Shown: positions 25,159 to 33,069, numbered from the stretch's first letter. The stretch: DNA of 64,000 bases from DAOTXL01 sp034435455 (GCA_034435455.1 DAOTXL010000123.1:62001-126000), one strand, 5' to 3'. Notes: generated by a model from the sequence alone, not told the origin. Numbers and translations are program-made.

Positions 25159-25389
25159 TCAACTTTCCTCGTCCCAATCTTCGTCCTCGTCCCAGTCTTC
25201 TTCGTCCCACTCCTCTTCATCTCCCCAATCAATTTCCATTTCGTCATAGGCCCAGTCCAGCTCCGGCGGGGAGACTTCGACCACCTCCAGTTCAGCGTCG
25301 CAGTGCGGGCAGGTGACCCGTTGGCCGATCCGCGGCTCGGGCCCCAGGCTGACACTGCCATCACAATCGGGGCAGAGTGCAATTGCCAT
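25159..25389 (-). CDS. LysW-like amino-group carrier protein with extended acidic tail
   Basis: From the ATG at 25389 (AGGAG upstream) the product is 76 residues. Residues 6-39 form a zinc ribbon with CPDC (6-9) and CPHC (27-30) and the LysW-like strand AELEVVEVSPPELDW. LysW carriers of AAA-pathway lysine and arginine synthesis end in EDWGE, whose last Glu carries the substrate. Here an IDWGD (residues 53-57) is followed by about 19 more residues repeating the EW/DW-acidic pattern and ending DWDEES. So the family and acidic tail match, but the usual terminal Glu does not. It lies between a GNAT gene and kamA. A longer frame reaches 25557 but starts inside other sequence. Confidence 0.75.
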   Translation of the reverse strand: MAIALCPDCDGSVSLGPEPRIGQRVTCPHCDAELEVVEVSPPELDWAYDEMEIDWGDEEEWDEEDWDEDEDWDEES

Positions 25390-25549
25390 TTCCCTTACTC
25401 CTGTCATCTTTGGATAACCGGCTCCTGTCCCAGGGCCGGCCTTTGCCGAGACATTAGTATCGTTCAATGGTGTGCAAATCGGGTGGAAAAGAGCTATCAA
25501 AAGGGTGAAATTTTGCGGTGCAGGATATGATTTTTGCAATGGGCTCCGG

Positions 25550-26161
25550 TCACCCATCGGGCCTGTCCCGATTCATCGCCAGCCACTCCTCACGGGTCAG
25601 GACCATGTCGTAGAACAGCACCTGGGTTAGCGAGCCCTGGTGGCGGAAAAACGGGTGCAGGTGACGGTAACGCGGATCACGCCGGAGGAGGTGGTAGCTG
25701 GGGTGATCGGCAGGGCGATAGTGGCTGCCCACCTGGCGGAAGCCCAGGGATTGGTAGGTGTGCACCGCCCGCAGATTCGTCGAGGCCACATCCAGGACCA
25801 TCTGGGCAAAGCCCAACGTCTCGAAAAAATAGCCCAGGAAAAGCCGCAGCGCCTCGGTGCCGTATCCCTGGCTGACAAAATCGGCGCCCAGGGTGATCCC
25901 CAACCGCGCCGAGTGCTGGCCCTCAATCTCCCGCAGGGTCAGGCTGCCAATGACCTGGTGTCGCTCATTTTCGATGGTGTACAGGCGGCGGCTGGGGTCC
26001 CGACTCCGCCAGTTGAACCACTGTTCATGCTCGGACCGGCTGCGGCGAGGAAAGTCAAAGGGCTGATAGAGAGGATCGGTAAAGGGCCGCCACCTGGCCA
26101 TGGCCTCCAGGTCTGCCAGCTCCATGGGGCGGATGGTGACTCGTGGTCCTTGTAGCTTCAT
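25550..26161 (-). CDS. GNAT-family N-acetyltransferase (RimJ/RimL-like)
   Basis: The 203-residue protein has the RimJ/RimL-type GNAT fold: VTIRPMELADLEAMARW, motif A with the acetyl-CoA loop LGADFVSQGYGTEALRLFL, and NLRAVHTYQSLGFRQVGSHY. It is first in an operon with the LysW-like carrier and kamA, behind a TTGTCA-N17-TATGAT promoter. In organisms making N-epsilon-acetyl-beta-lysine the acetyltransferase (AblB) neighbours KamA (AblA), so acetylation of beta-lysine is one option. This protein looks more like a RimJ type and the substrate is open. Confidence 0.8.
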   Translation of the reverse strand: MKLQGPRVTIRPMELADLEAMARWRPFTDPLYQPFDFPRRSRSEHEQWFNWRSRDPSRRLYTIENERHQVIGSLTLREIEGQHSARLGITLGADFVSQGYGTEALRLFLGYFFETLGFAQMVLDVASTNLRAVHTYQSLGFRQVGSHYRPADHPSYHLLRRDPRYRHLHPFFRHQGSLTQVLFYDMVLTREEWLAMNRDRPDG

Positions 26162-26211
26162 GGCACATCGCCTTCTTTCGATCCCTGCCTGAGGGCTATC
26201 TGTTCGCGCTC

Positions 26212-26240
26212 ATCATATCACATCCCTGTCGGTTTGACAA
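26212..26240 (-). promoter_or_regulatory. Promoter of the GNAT-carrier-kamA operon
   Basis: On the minus strand TTGTCA (26240-26235) lies 17 bases before TATGAT (26217-26212), about 50 bases upstream of the GNAT start. The -35 overlaps a plus-strand TTGACA (26234-26239) that may serve the divergent lipid kinase gene. Confidence 0.65.
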
Positions 26241-26317
26241 AGTTGCAGCCGGGCGGAAAACTTTTGCCTGTTGGGGGTGTTTTACAATTCGAGAACCCTG
26301 GCGATGGAGAGGCGAGA

Positions 26318-27226
26318 ATGTCTGCGATCCCCGTCATTCTGAATCCGATTGCCGGCCGTGGAGCCGGGGCGCGCCTGTCCCCGGCAATCGCCGGTCAACT
26401 ACAGAGCTACGGCCTGGACCTGGAGCTGATATACACCCAGGCCCCCGGCCACGCGACGCTGCTGGCCAGCCAGGTGGCCAGGCAGGGCGCCGACCTGGTC
26501 GTCACCGTGGGCGGAGATGGCACCGTCAACGAGGTGCTCAATGGCCTGATCCAGGCCAACGGCAGCGCCACCGGCACGGCGCTGGGCATTGTGCCCATCG
26601 GCACGGGAAACGACTTTGCCTTTGGTGCCGGGGTGCCGTTGGACCTGAAAGCTGCCTGCCAGGCCGTTGCCCGGGGCCAAAGCCACATCATAGATGTAGG
26701 CTGCGTCCAGGCCGACAACGAGCCGCCCCGCTACTTTGGCAATGGGGTGGGCATCGGCTTTGATGCCATCGTCAACATCGAAAGCCGCAAGCTAAAGCGT
26801 CTGCGGGGCTTTTTCGTCTACCTGGTGGCGGTGCTCAAGACCCTGGCCGTGTACTACAACGCACCCTGCACGACGGTCCGCGTGGATGACCGGGAGATCT
26901 CCCAGCCCAGCCTGATGGTCTCGATCATGAATGGCCTCCGGTTCGGCGGCGGCTTTTACATGACCCCCGGCTCCCGGATGGACGACGGGCTGTTCGACCT
27001 GTGCGTGGCCGGCAAGGTGAACCGCCTGCGGATGCTGGCTTTTGTGCCGCAATTCATGCGGGGCACCCACACCCGAGACATCCATGTCACCATGACCCAA
27101 GGCCGCCGGGTCCAGGTGATCAGCGATTCGCCCTGGGCAGCGCATGTAGACGGAGAGGTCTATGGCGTGGGGGCACGCCGTTTCGAGATAGAGCTTTTGC
27201 CACAGCGGCTGCGGGTGGTGTGCTGA
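26318..27226 (+). CDS. Diacylglycerol kinase family lipid kinase (YegS/BmrU-like)
   Basis: The 302-residue protein has the DAG-kinase catalytic motif VTVGGDGTVNEVLNGLI, the upstream NPIAGRGAGA, PIGTGNDFA and, in the C-terminal beta domain, DGLFDLCVAG and HVDGEV. These lipid kinases phosphorylate diacylglycerol, sphingoid or polyprenyl substrates; which one is not readable here. The ATG at 26318 is chosen because the longer frame to 26234 begins inside the promoter. Confidence 0.88.
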   Translation: MSAIPVILNPIAGRGAGARLSPAIAGQLQSYGLDLELIYTQAPGHATLLASQVARQGADLVVTVGGDGTVNEVLNGLIQANGSATGTALGIVPIGTGNDFAFGAGVPLDLKAACQAVARGQSHIIDVGCVQADNEPPRYFGNGVGIGFDAIVNIESRKLKRLRGFFVYLVAVLKTLAVYYNAPCTTVRVDDREISQPSLMVSIMNGLRFGGGFYMTPGSRMDDGLFDLCVAGKVNRLRMLAFVPQFMRGTHTRDIHVTMTQGRRVQVISDSPWAAHVDGEVYGVGARRFEIELLPQRLRVVC

Positions 27227-27233
27227 GAAAAGC

Positions 27234-27267
27234 GTTCGGGGAGGGAGCCCCTGATCCCTCCCCGAAC
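27234..27267. terminator. Strong hairpin between convergent genes
   Basis: A perfect 13-bp stem starts GTTCGGGG and closes with CCCCGAAC (27234-27246 with 27255-27267), just after the lipid kinase stop. There is no T run on the plus side, so it may be a bidirectional pause or terminator between convergent genes. Confidence 0.5.
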
Positions 27268-27367
27268 CAGGGAGAAAGGAGAAAGCACCTTTTGCGGAGT
27301 GGTGCTGAACACTAGACGTTCCAGAGGGGCAAAAGGTTCCACCTGAGCCCCGAATTTTCTGGATTGC

Positions 27368-28570
27368 CTACGGCATTTGCAGCACCTCGGCCAGCCGTTC
27401 CACCGCCCAGTCGATCTCCGGGCGGGTGATGACCAGCGGCGGGGCCAGGCGGATGACGTTCCAATGGGTCTCTTTGCACAATAGCCCCCTCTCCATCAGG
27501 GCCTCACAGAAGCGCCGGGCCCCCCCCGCCTCCGGCCTGAGCACGATGCCGATCCACAGGCCCTTGCCCCGGACCTGCTGGATGTGGGGGCTGCGGAGGT
27601 CCCGCAGGCGGGCCAGCAGATAGTCGCCCAACTCGGCGGCGCGCTCGATGAGCTGTTCCTCGATCAGCACCTTCAGCGCCTCGCGGGCCACAGCACAGGC
27701 CAGCGGGTTGCCGCCAAAGGTCGAGCCGTGGTCGCCCGGGCCGAATACCCCCAACACCTCCCGGCTGGAGAGCACCGCCGACACAGGGTACATCCCTCCC
27801 GCCAGCGCCTTGCCGATGGTTACCACATCGGCCCGCACCCCCTCGTGCTCGGCAGCAAAGAACTTGCCGGTGCGGCCCAGCCCACTCTGGATCTCATCGG
27901 TGATGAGTAAAACATTATGTCGAGTGCAGAGGTCGCGAACCTGCTTCAGGTAGCCTGGCGGGGGGACGACGACCCCCCCCTCCCCCTGGATCGGTTCCAC
28001 CAGGAAGGCGACGGTATGGGGTGTAATGGCCGCTTCCAAGGCAGCCGCGTCGCCGTAGGGGATCAGTTCAAAGCCGGGGGTGAAGGGGCCAAAGCCGTCG
28101 CGGTACTGCTCCTCAGAGGAAAAGGTGACGATGGTGATGGTCCGCCCGTGAAAGTTGCCATAGCAGGTGAGAATATGGGCCTGGTCCTCCGGCACGCCTT
28201 TGACCCGGTAGCCCCATTTGCGGGCAGCCTTGATGGCCGTCTCCACCGCTTCGGCGCCGGTGTTCATGGGCAGCATCATTTCATAGCCGGTCAGTTCGCA
28301 CAATTCCTTCGCCAGCAGCGGCAACTGGTCGTTGCGGAAGGCGCGGCTGGTCAGGGCCAGGCGGGCTGCCTGCTCGACCATCACCTTGACCAGGCGTGGG
28401 TGGCAGTGGCCCTGGTTCACAGCCGAGTAGGCAGCCAAAAAGTCCATGTAGCGCCGCCCCTCCACATCCTCGGCCCACACCCCATTGCCACGGGTGAGGA
28501 CCACATCAAGGGGCTTGTAGTTATGGGCGTTATACCGCTCTTCAAGGGCGATGTACTCCTGGGTGTTCAT
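27368..28570 (-). CDS. rocD: Class III PLP aminotransferase, ornithine-type
   Basis: The 400-residue enzyme matches ornithine delta-aminotransferase: DFLAAYSAVNQGHCHPR, substrate-side MNTGAEAVETAIKAARKWGY, FHGRTITIVTFSS, EPIQGEGGVVVP, DEIQSGLGRTGKFFA, PLP Lys in TIGKALAGGMYPVSA and HGSTFGGNPLA. It starts 4 bases after the saccharopine dehydrogenase gene, so it is co-transcribed with lysine catabolism. It might act on lysine, aminoadipate semialdehyde or ornithine; the RocD match favours ornithine. Confidence 0.85.
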   Translation of the reverse strand: MNTQEYIALEERYNAHNYKPLDVVLTRGNGVWAEDVEGRRYMDFLAAYSAVNQGHCHPRLVKVMVEQAARLALTSRAFRNDQLPLLAKELCELTGYEMMLPMNTGAEAVETAIKAARKWGYRVKGVPEDQAHILTCYGNFHGRTITIVTFSSEEQYRDGFGPFTPGFELIPYGDAAALEAAITPHTVAFLVEPIQGEGGVVVPPPGYLKQVRDLCTRHNVLLITDEIQSGLGRTGKFFAAEHEGVRADVVTIGKALAGGMYPVSAVLSSREVLGVFGPGDHGSTFGGNPLACAVAREALKVLIEEQLIERAAELGDYLLARLRDLRSPHIQQVRGKGLWIGIVLRPEAGGARRFCEALMERGLLCKETHWNVIRLAPPLVITRPEIDWAVERLAEVLQMP

Positions 28571-28573
28571 ATT

Positions 28574-29914
28574 CTACCTCTGGTCGGTGAAACGTGAAAC
28601 CCTCTCACTCAGGCCAATGCCCAGCCCGGCCAGTTCGGCCAACACCGGCTCATAGATTTCGGGGATCACCGGTATCTGCACGCCGACCAGGCCGGCAAGC
28701 TCGCCGTGCAAGATCATCCGCGTGGCGATGGCCGGGGGCAGGCCGACCGTGCGCGACATGGAGGTATCGCCATAGGGAATGCCATAGTCGATCATCGTGG
28801 CGGTAATGGCCTCCCGGTGGTCGGGGAAGTGGGCCTGAAACTCGTGCTGCATGATGAGCATGTCGCGCTCGCCGGGCTTGTAGGCCATCAGCGCCTCCAT
28901 CCGCGCCGTCAGGATGTCCAGGGGGGTGACCTTGCCAGCGGGCAGCGGCTCGTCAGAGAAGAGGCCCAGCCAGGCCAGGTTGGTGATCGGCCTGGCGTCG
29001 CGGGGCAGCCCCCACTGCCCGGCCAGGTAGCCGACCAGATCGGCCTCCGGGCTGAGGCCCAGCAGCCGGGCAGTAAACTGGCGGAAGGTGGCCGGCAGCT
29101 CAGGCCAGGGCCTATCGTCCAGCAAGCCCAGGCCGACGATCCGTTTCAGGGTAGCGCACCAGCCCACATTGCGCAGGGTGCCCCGGAACATCCAGCCGCT
29201 GGGCCGGATGCCATAGGTCTCGGCATAGGGCAGGCTGTCGCGGTTGGGATAGCCCTCGAATTCCCCCAGGCCGTTGATATACACCGGCCAGTAGTGGTCA
29301 AACAGCTCCTCGCCGGGGATGTCAACGATCCGGCCTTCCTTCTGGAAGCGAGCCGGATTCTTGCCGGCCAACAGCACCCCCTTGGGGCTCCACGAGAACT
29401 TGTAGCCGAAGGGGTTATCGTTCGCTTCAGGGGCCGGCAACCCGCCACACCAGGAGACAAAGCTGGCGATCCGGCCCCCCCTGGTTTCTACATCGTGGAT
29501 GACTTTCATGGCCGCCATGTGGTCAATGCCGGGGTCCACGCCGATTTCGTTCAGCAGGAGGACCCCCGCCTCTTGGGCCGGGCCATCGAGGGCGCGCATC
29601 GCCTCTTTGACGTAGGAGGTGGTCACCATATGCTTTTTGTGCTTCACACACAGGGCCGCCACCCTGGGGTGATAAATGTAGGGCAACATGCTGATCGCCA
29701 GGTCGCTCTGGCGGATCAGGGCTTCTACGGCCACCTCATCGTCCACATCCACGGCCAGAGCCCTGCCATGGGGATGGCCGGCGATCAACGCCTCGGCCTT
29801 GCTCACCGTGCGGCTGGCCACAGCCACCTCGAAATCGGGCACGTTCAGCAGGTAACGAACCAGTGGCCTGGTCACCAACCCGGCCCCAAGAACCAAAACC
29901 TTTTTCCTCTCCAT
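28574..29914 (-). CDS. Saccharopine dehydrogenase (L-glutamate-forming) type
   Basis: The 446-residue protein starts with a Rossmann fold (KKVLVLGAGLVTRPLVRYL, VASRTVSKAEAL) and has the saccharopine dehydrogenase C-terminal domain (LNEIGVDPGIDHMAAMKVI, FVSWCGGLPAPEANDNPFGYKFSW). It corresponds to the SDH half of the fused eukaryotic AASS enzyme and to yeast Lys9. The upstream gene is the other half (LKR). Together they turn lysine plus 2-oxoglutarate into aminoadipate semialdehyde plus glutamate, or the reverse. The ATG at 29914 is chosen because the longer frame to 29986 lacks family similarity. Confidence 0.88.
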   Translation of the reverse strand: MERKKVLVLGAGLVTRPLVRYLLNVPDFEVAVASRTVSKAEALIAGHPHGRALAVDVDDEVAVEALIRQSDLAISMLPYIYHPRVAALCVKHKKHMVTTSYVKEAMRALDGPAQEAGVLLLNEIGVDPGIDHMAAMKVIHDVETRGGRIASFVSWCGGLPAPEANDNPFGYKFSWSPKGVLLAGKNPARFQKEGRIVDIPGEELFDHYWPVYINGLGEFEGYPNRDSLPYAETYGIRPSGWMFRGTLRNVGWCATLKRIVGLGLLDDRPWPELPATFRQFTARLLGLSPEADLVGYLAGQWGLPRDARPITNLAWLGLFSDEPLPAGKVTPLDILTARMEALMAYKPGERDMLIMQHEFQAHFPDHREAITATMIDYGIPYGDTSMSRTVGLPPAIATRMILHGELAGLVGVQIPVIPEIYEPVLAELAGLGIGLSERVSRFTDQR

Positions 29915-29948
29915 CCTCCAACCTCCAATCTCTAATCTCTGATATCTA

Positions 29949-30059
29949 AGAGCCGGTCTGAAAACCACTAAGGACACGAAGGACACAAAGAATTTCTGTC
30001 AATTTCCTCCCACTTCTTTGCCCTGTGCGCCTTCGTGGTAGACTTTTCAGACAAGCTCT
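29949..30059. repeat. MITE-like palindromic element, copy 2
   Basis: Between the SDH and LKR genes, about 111 bases begin AGAGCCGGTCTGAAAACCAC and end with an imperfect inverted copy (GTAGACTTTTCAGACAAGCTCT, quoted here only as its pairing half TTTTCAGACAAGCTCT). The ends match copies at 13861 and 31565, while the centre differs, as in a family sharing only termini. Confidence 0.55.
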
Positions 30060-30064
30060 AATAC

Positions 30065-31381
30065 CTACAGTTCCAAAAACTCCCGAAGATACTGATAGTC
30101 AGGCGTCAGCCGGCCCTGATAGACGATCACCGCCCGCTTGATCTCCGGCGGCAGAGTACACCTCTCGAACGGTTGCGAAAAGTCGCAGCGGACAATCGCC
30201 GGCAGAAACGGCTTGAGAACCTGGCTGAAGTAGACAGAAGCCTCGCGGGGCAGTTCACTGGGCAGGATATCCACAGCCAGGACGACGACGCCCGGCCCCT
30301 GATAGCCGTCGGTTGCCTCCCCGGTGAGGGGATTGTAGACGAACACCGGATCGCCCGGTTCGGTGCAACGGACGGTACATTCGACCGCGCCTTCCAGGTC
30401 ACAACTGATGTCGCCGATGACCCGCAGGCGGGGTGGGGTCTGGCTGCTGAACAGCTCCTTGAGACAGGCTTTGGTGACCAGCCGTGGGTAACGTGCTGTC
30501 CAGAAAATGGCGTTCACCAGCACCGTCAAGTGGGGGAGATACTGCTCAAAGACCCCCCGGTATTTTTCCGGGTGGTGGTAATAATCCTGGAGATCGAAGG
30601 CCAGGCCCGGCAAAGCCGGCTCGACGATGTGCCACTCTTTGAAGACGGTTTTATAGAGGTGGTGCCGCGACGGCTCTGAACCGGCCGCAACGGCTGCCAC
30701 CTGTTCCGGTTCGATCTCGACGGTCGGCAGCAGGTTGAGGATCTCCTGAACGCCGCGCCCGACATTGCCATAGCCCGCCACGCCGATGATCAGGGGCGTC
30801 ACCTGCGCCGGCAGGCCCTCAGCCTCGATCCGGGCCCGCACCTGGGCGATGGCAGCCTGGGCTTCGGCCAGGTCGTGATAGGTGTGGGTCTGGCGCAGGA
30901 GGGTGAAAGGGTTGGCAATCCCCTCCCAGGCCAGCCGCTGCCCCAGGGCCCACAGGGTGTCAATCGCCCCGGCCACCCCCGCGTGCCAGCCGAAAAAGAT
31001 AAGCCGCCGGTTCTGGTCGTCCACCACCCGCTCATAGTCGATCAAGGTGCAACCCAGGTCGAGCATCCGCCGCAACATGGGCATGTTGTAGGACTGCCCT
31101 TTGATGACGTGGGCGAAAAAGATATAGGCCTTGTTCGGCTGAAAGAAGGAGGGGGGCATCTCTTTGATGCCGATGATGGCCTGACAGGAGGAGAGGTCCT
31201 CCTGGACGGGGATGCCGGCCTGGATATATTCCCGGTCGGTGAAAGCACGGATGGGCGAGGGCTGGACCACAACCCGGATGCCGTGCTCTGCCTGGAGCGC
31301 GGCGGCGTCCTGAGGGGTCACCGGCACGCGGCGCTCCCAAATGCTTTTGTCTTCGCGGCGGATGCCGAGCGATGCTGTCAT
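30065..31381 (-). CDS. Lysine-ketoglutarate reductase (saccharopine dehydrogenase, lysine-forming) type
   Basis: The 438-residue protein belongs to the alanine dehydrogenase/PNT-like LKR family: LGIRREDKSIWERRVPVTP at the N-terminus, IIGIKEMPPSFFQPNKAYIFFAHVIKGQ (shown by its core FFAHVIKGQ), LIDYERVVDDQNRRLIFFG, the nucleotide-binding GVAGYGNVGRGVQEIL, and GDISCDLEGAVECT. It condenses lysine and 2-oxoglutarate to saccharopine. It leads the operon LKR-SDH-aminotransferase, and its 140-base leader contains an intrinsic terminator, so transcription attenuation is possible. Confidence 0.88.
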   Translation of the reverse strand: MTASLGIRREDKSIWERRVPVTPQDAAALQAEHGIRVVVQPSPIRAFTDREYIQAGIPVQEDLSSCQAIIGIKEMPPSFFQPNKAYIFFAHVIKGQSYNMPMLRRMLDLGCTLIDYERVVDDQNRRLIFFGWHAGVAGAIDTLWALGQRLAWEGIANPFTLLRQTHTYHDLAEAQAAIAQVRARIEAEGLPAQVTPLIIGVAGYGNVGRGVQEILNLLPTVEIEPEQVAAVAAGSEPSRHHLYKTVFKEWHIVEPALPGLAFDLQDYYHHPEKYRGVFEQYLPHLTVLVNAIFWTARYPRLVTKACLKELFSSQTPPRLRVIGDISCDLEGAVECTVRCTEPGDPVFVYNPLTGEATDGYQGPGVVVLAVDILPSELPREASVYFSQVLKPFLPAIVRCDFSQPFERCTLPPEIKRAVIVYQGRLTPDYQYLREFLEL

Positions 31382-31440
31382 AGGCCTCCTCCTTTCCTTC
31401 AGACTCGACTCTTGTTCTCGCTACGGGCACCTCAGGGATC

Positions 31441-31468
31441 AAAAAGGCCGGTGCTTACAGCACCGGCC
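31441..31468 (-). terminator. Intrinsic terminator inside the LKR leader (candidate attenuator)
   Basis: On the minus strand GGCCGGTGC-TGTAA-GCACCGGCC is followed by five T, a textbook terminator. It lies between the operon promoter (31559-31530) and the LKR start (31381), so it must be read through for expression. The ~55-base segment before it can fold (GGCA-GCGT-TGCC; CTCA...TGAG), but I could not match it to the lysine riboswitch or the T-box. Confidence 0.75.
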
Positions 31469-31529
31469 GATCTCAACCCCTCTCCTGAGTGCGTCCATCA
31501 TTGCCTGGCAACGCTGCCGATGCGCTCCT

Positions 31530-31559
31530 AGTATACGCGCAACCCCAGGCTTTTGTCAA
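31530..31559 (-). promoter_or_regulatory. Promoter of the LKR operon
   Basis: On the minus strand a perfect TTGACA (31559-31554) lies 18 bases from TATACT (31535-31530). The predicted start near 31523 gives a leader of about 140 bases. Confidence 0.8.
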
Positions 31560-31564
31560 ATACA

Positions 31565-31740
31565 AGAGCCTGTCTGAAAACGGGTGTGGGTCAGCCTTTC
31601 CAGGCTGTCCGGGCAGGTTGGAAAGCCTGCCCCACAGGTTTCTGGATAGGCTCTCAGAACCTATCCGAAAACGGGAGCGAGACGGCCTTTCCGAGCTGTT
31701 CGCCCAGGCCTTCGAGCCTGCCCTATCGGTCTGTTACATA
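31565..31740. repeat. MITE-like palindromic element, copy 3 with a second degenerate half-unit
   Basis: GAGCCTGTCTGAAAAC near 31565 and the inverted GTTTCTGGATAGGCTC near 31650 frame a ~95-base unit with the centre TCCGGGCAGGTTGGAAAGCC, shared with copy 1. A diverged second unit (CAGAACCTATCCGAAAACGG onward) follows to about 31740. No gene is present in this stretch. Confidence 0.6.
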
Positions 31741-31741
31741 G

Positions 31742-32365
31742 TCACTCAGAAGGGAGTCGAATAACCAGGTCGTACGGCTTGCGGCACCAGAAATAGCCAT
31801 CCTGGGGGCTCCAGGTGGCCACCGTCCGCCGCCGGTGGACATACTTGATCAGGGGGCCATTCGCGGTGGTCAGGTGGATCTGGGCCACATCCGGCCGCCA
31901 CAGGCGGCGCACCAGCCCGCCGGAGCGCAAGGCACGATAGGGCCAGCCCAGCCACGGCGTCAGGTGACGGCGCAGCCGCCGCCAGGCGGCCCACATCTGC
32001 CCGACGCGCCCCCCCCAGACGCGCCGCACCCGCCCCTGGCGCTCGACAAAGCTGACGCGGCCGATCAGCTCTCCGGCCCGGACCGGCGCCGAATCGGGAG
32101 CAGGGCAGCCATCCCCCTGGGTGATCAGGCCGGCCGCGGTACAGGCCCGCACCCGGTGGACGACCGGCAGGACCTGACCTTCCGGGCGGGGGTGGGCAAA
32201 CAGGATCACATCGCCGGGCCGCACCGCCTCCAGCGAGGCCGGCGACACCAGCAGGATGTCCCCCGGCCGGAAGGTGCCGGACATGCTGCTGCCCCGGTAG
32301 GGGCAGGCGACCAGGCCGGTCTCTCTCCACCCATGCCGGCCTGGCAGGTTGGCGGTCAGATCCAT
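31742..32365 (-). CDS. S24/S26-like Ser-His peptidase of the RiPP cassette
   Basis: The 207-residue protein has a signal-peptidase-I-like core: GSSMSGTFRPGDILLV (catalytic Ser27) and GDVILFAHP...VVHRVRAC. The base position is His70 (VHRV), as in the Ser-His Sec11/archaeal type, rather than the VKRV Lys of bacterial LepB. No membrane helix is seen, so it may be a soluble maturation protease. It starts 1 base after the precursor peptide stop and ends the cassette, so cutting the leader from that peptide is the likely job. That role is inference. Confidence 0.7.
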   Translation of the reverse strand: MDLTANLPGRHGWRETGLVACPYRGSSMSGTFRPGDILLVSPASLEAVRPGDVILFAHPRPEGQVLPVVHRVRACTAAGLITQGDGCPAPDSAPVRAGELIGRVSFVERQGRVRRVWGGRVGQMWAAWRRLRRHLTPWLGWPYRALRSGGLVRRLWRPDVAQIHLTTANGPLIKYVHRRRTVATWSPQDGYFWCRKPYDLVIRLPSE

Positions 32366-32366
32366 C

Positions 32367-32552
32367 CTATGAAGAATATCCTACGGTCCCAGTCGTACAG
32401 ATTGACACCCAACTTCCAGTAGCACCACACCCCGGCTTTCCCGTTGGGTTCACTCCACTGGGGTTACAGGTGCCACCCAGGGCCGGCATCACCTCCCCCA
32501 GGTCGAGGATCTGCGGTTTGACATACTCGATCTTTTTTCGCTTCTCTTCCAC
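32367..32552 (-). CDS. Candidate RiPP precursor peptide (three-Cys core)
   Basis: From the GTG at 32552, placed behind AAAGGAGG, the peptide has 61 residues. The leader is charged and contains YVKPQILDLGEVMPALGG, a KPxIxDLG-type leader seen in several radical-SAM peptide families. The core after Gly-Gly is small-residue rich, with Cys29, Cys42 and Cys52 and Pro, Thr, Ser and Gly between them. It sits between the HPr-kinase-like gene and the S26-like peptidase, downstream of two radical SAM/SPASM genes and two PqqD-type genes. An upstream ATG (32579) is in frame but would lie before the ribosome site. Confidence 0.75.
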   Translation of the reverse strand: MEEKRKKIEYVKPQILDLGEVMPALGGTCNPSGVNPTGKPGCGATGSWVSICTTGTVGYSS

Positions 32553-33069
32553 GGTTTTCCTCCTTTCGTTGTAGGGCAACTGCGAGCAGTTGCCCTACAA
32601 CCGGTGACAGGTCAAAGTACAGCTCATAGCCCGGCGCGGTCCGGCAGACGGCAGCCAGGTGGGCAAAGAGACCCTTTTTGCTCGCCAGATCATAGTCCCG
32701 TTGCCAGGCCACCTCAAACAGGGCATCGGTCAGGTAGCGGCAGGTTTCCAGTCCGCCCAGCGGCCTCAGGCGCGAGGTCGGCGCCTGAAACAGGCGAAAG
32801 ATGGCCCGCAACGGGATGGCCCGCAGCGCGGTGGCCTCTTCTGCCGACAGCGGCCCCTCATACGCGCGTCGCCCCCCGTCGGCCACACCCCAGCGGCCAT
32901 CCGGGCCGGGCACCAGGTAGACGACATCGGCGGCTATCTGCGGCGCATATCCGCTCAACAGCTCGCAGATGGTGCTCTTGCCGGCCCCCGACGGCCCCAG
33001 AAAGATCAGCGCCCCGCCGTCGGTCTGCACGGCCGAAGCATGGACGGCCGGGATCAGGGGGGCGTTCAT
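32464..33069 (-). CDS. HPr-kinase-like P-loop protein of the RiPP cassette (ScmC-like)
   Basis: The frame from ATG 33069 has 201 codons and starts with a P-loop FLGPSGAGKSTICELLSG in an HprK-like context (HASAVQTDGGALIFLGP). Such kinase-like proteins occur with PqqD and paired radical SAM genes in SynChlorMet-type cassettes. The start overlaps the upstream radical SAM stop (ATGA). The last ~35 codons run through a perfect palindromic repeat (32568-32601) and over the start of the precursor gene in another frame. The original C-terminus was probably near YELYFDLSP, and the repeat has altered it. Confidence 0.7.
   Translation of the reverse strand: MNAPLIPAVHASAVQTDGGALIFLGPSGAGKSTICELLSGYAPQIAADVVYLVPGPDGRWGVADGGRRAYEGPLSAEEATALRAIPLRAIFRLFQAPTSRLRPLGGLETCRYLTDALFEVAWQRDYDLASKKGLFAHLAAVCRTAPGYELYFDLSPVVGQLLAVALQRKEENRGREAKKDRVCQTADPRPGGGDAGPGWHL
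32568..32601. repeat. REP-like palindrome, copy A
   Basis: A 34-base near-perfect palindrome built on TAGGGCAACTGC and its complement. The central 28 bases recur identically at 36311-36338. It lies just upstream of the precursor peptide ribosome site and inside the HPr-kinase-like frame. Confidence 0.9.

Noticed and set aside
25390..25557. Longer start of the LysW-like gene
   Set aside because: The added 56 residues have no similarity and would run through the intergenic region; a good ribosome site stands before 25389.
31470..31525. Lysine riboswitch or T-box in the LKR leader
   Set aside because: The segment is ~55 bases, far shorter than an L-box, and has neither the L-box core motifs nor the GGTGG antiterminator sequence of T-boxes.
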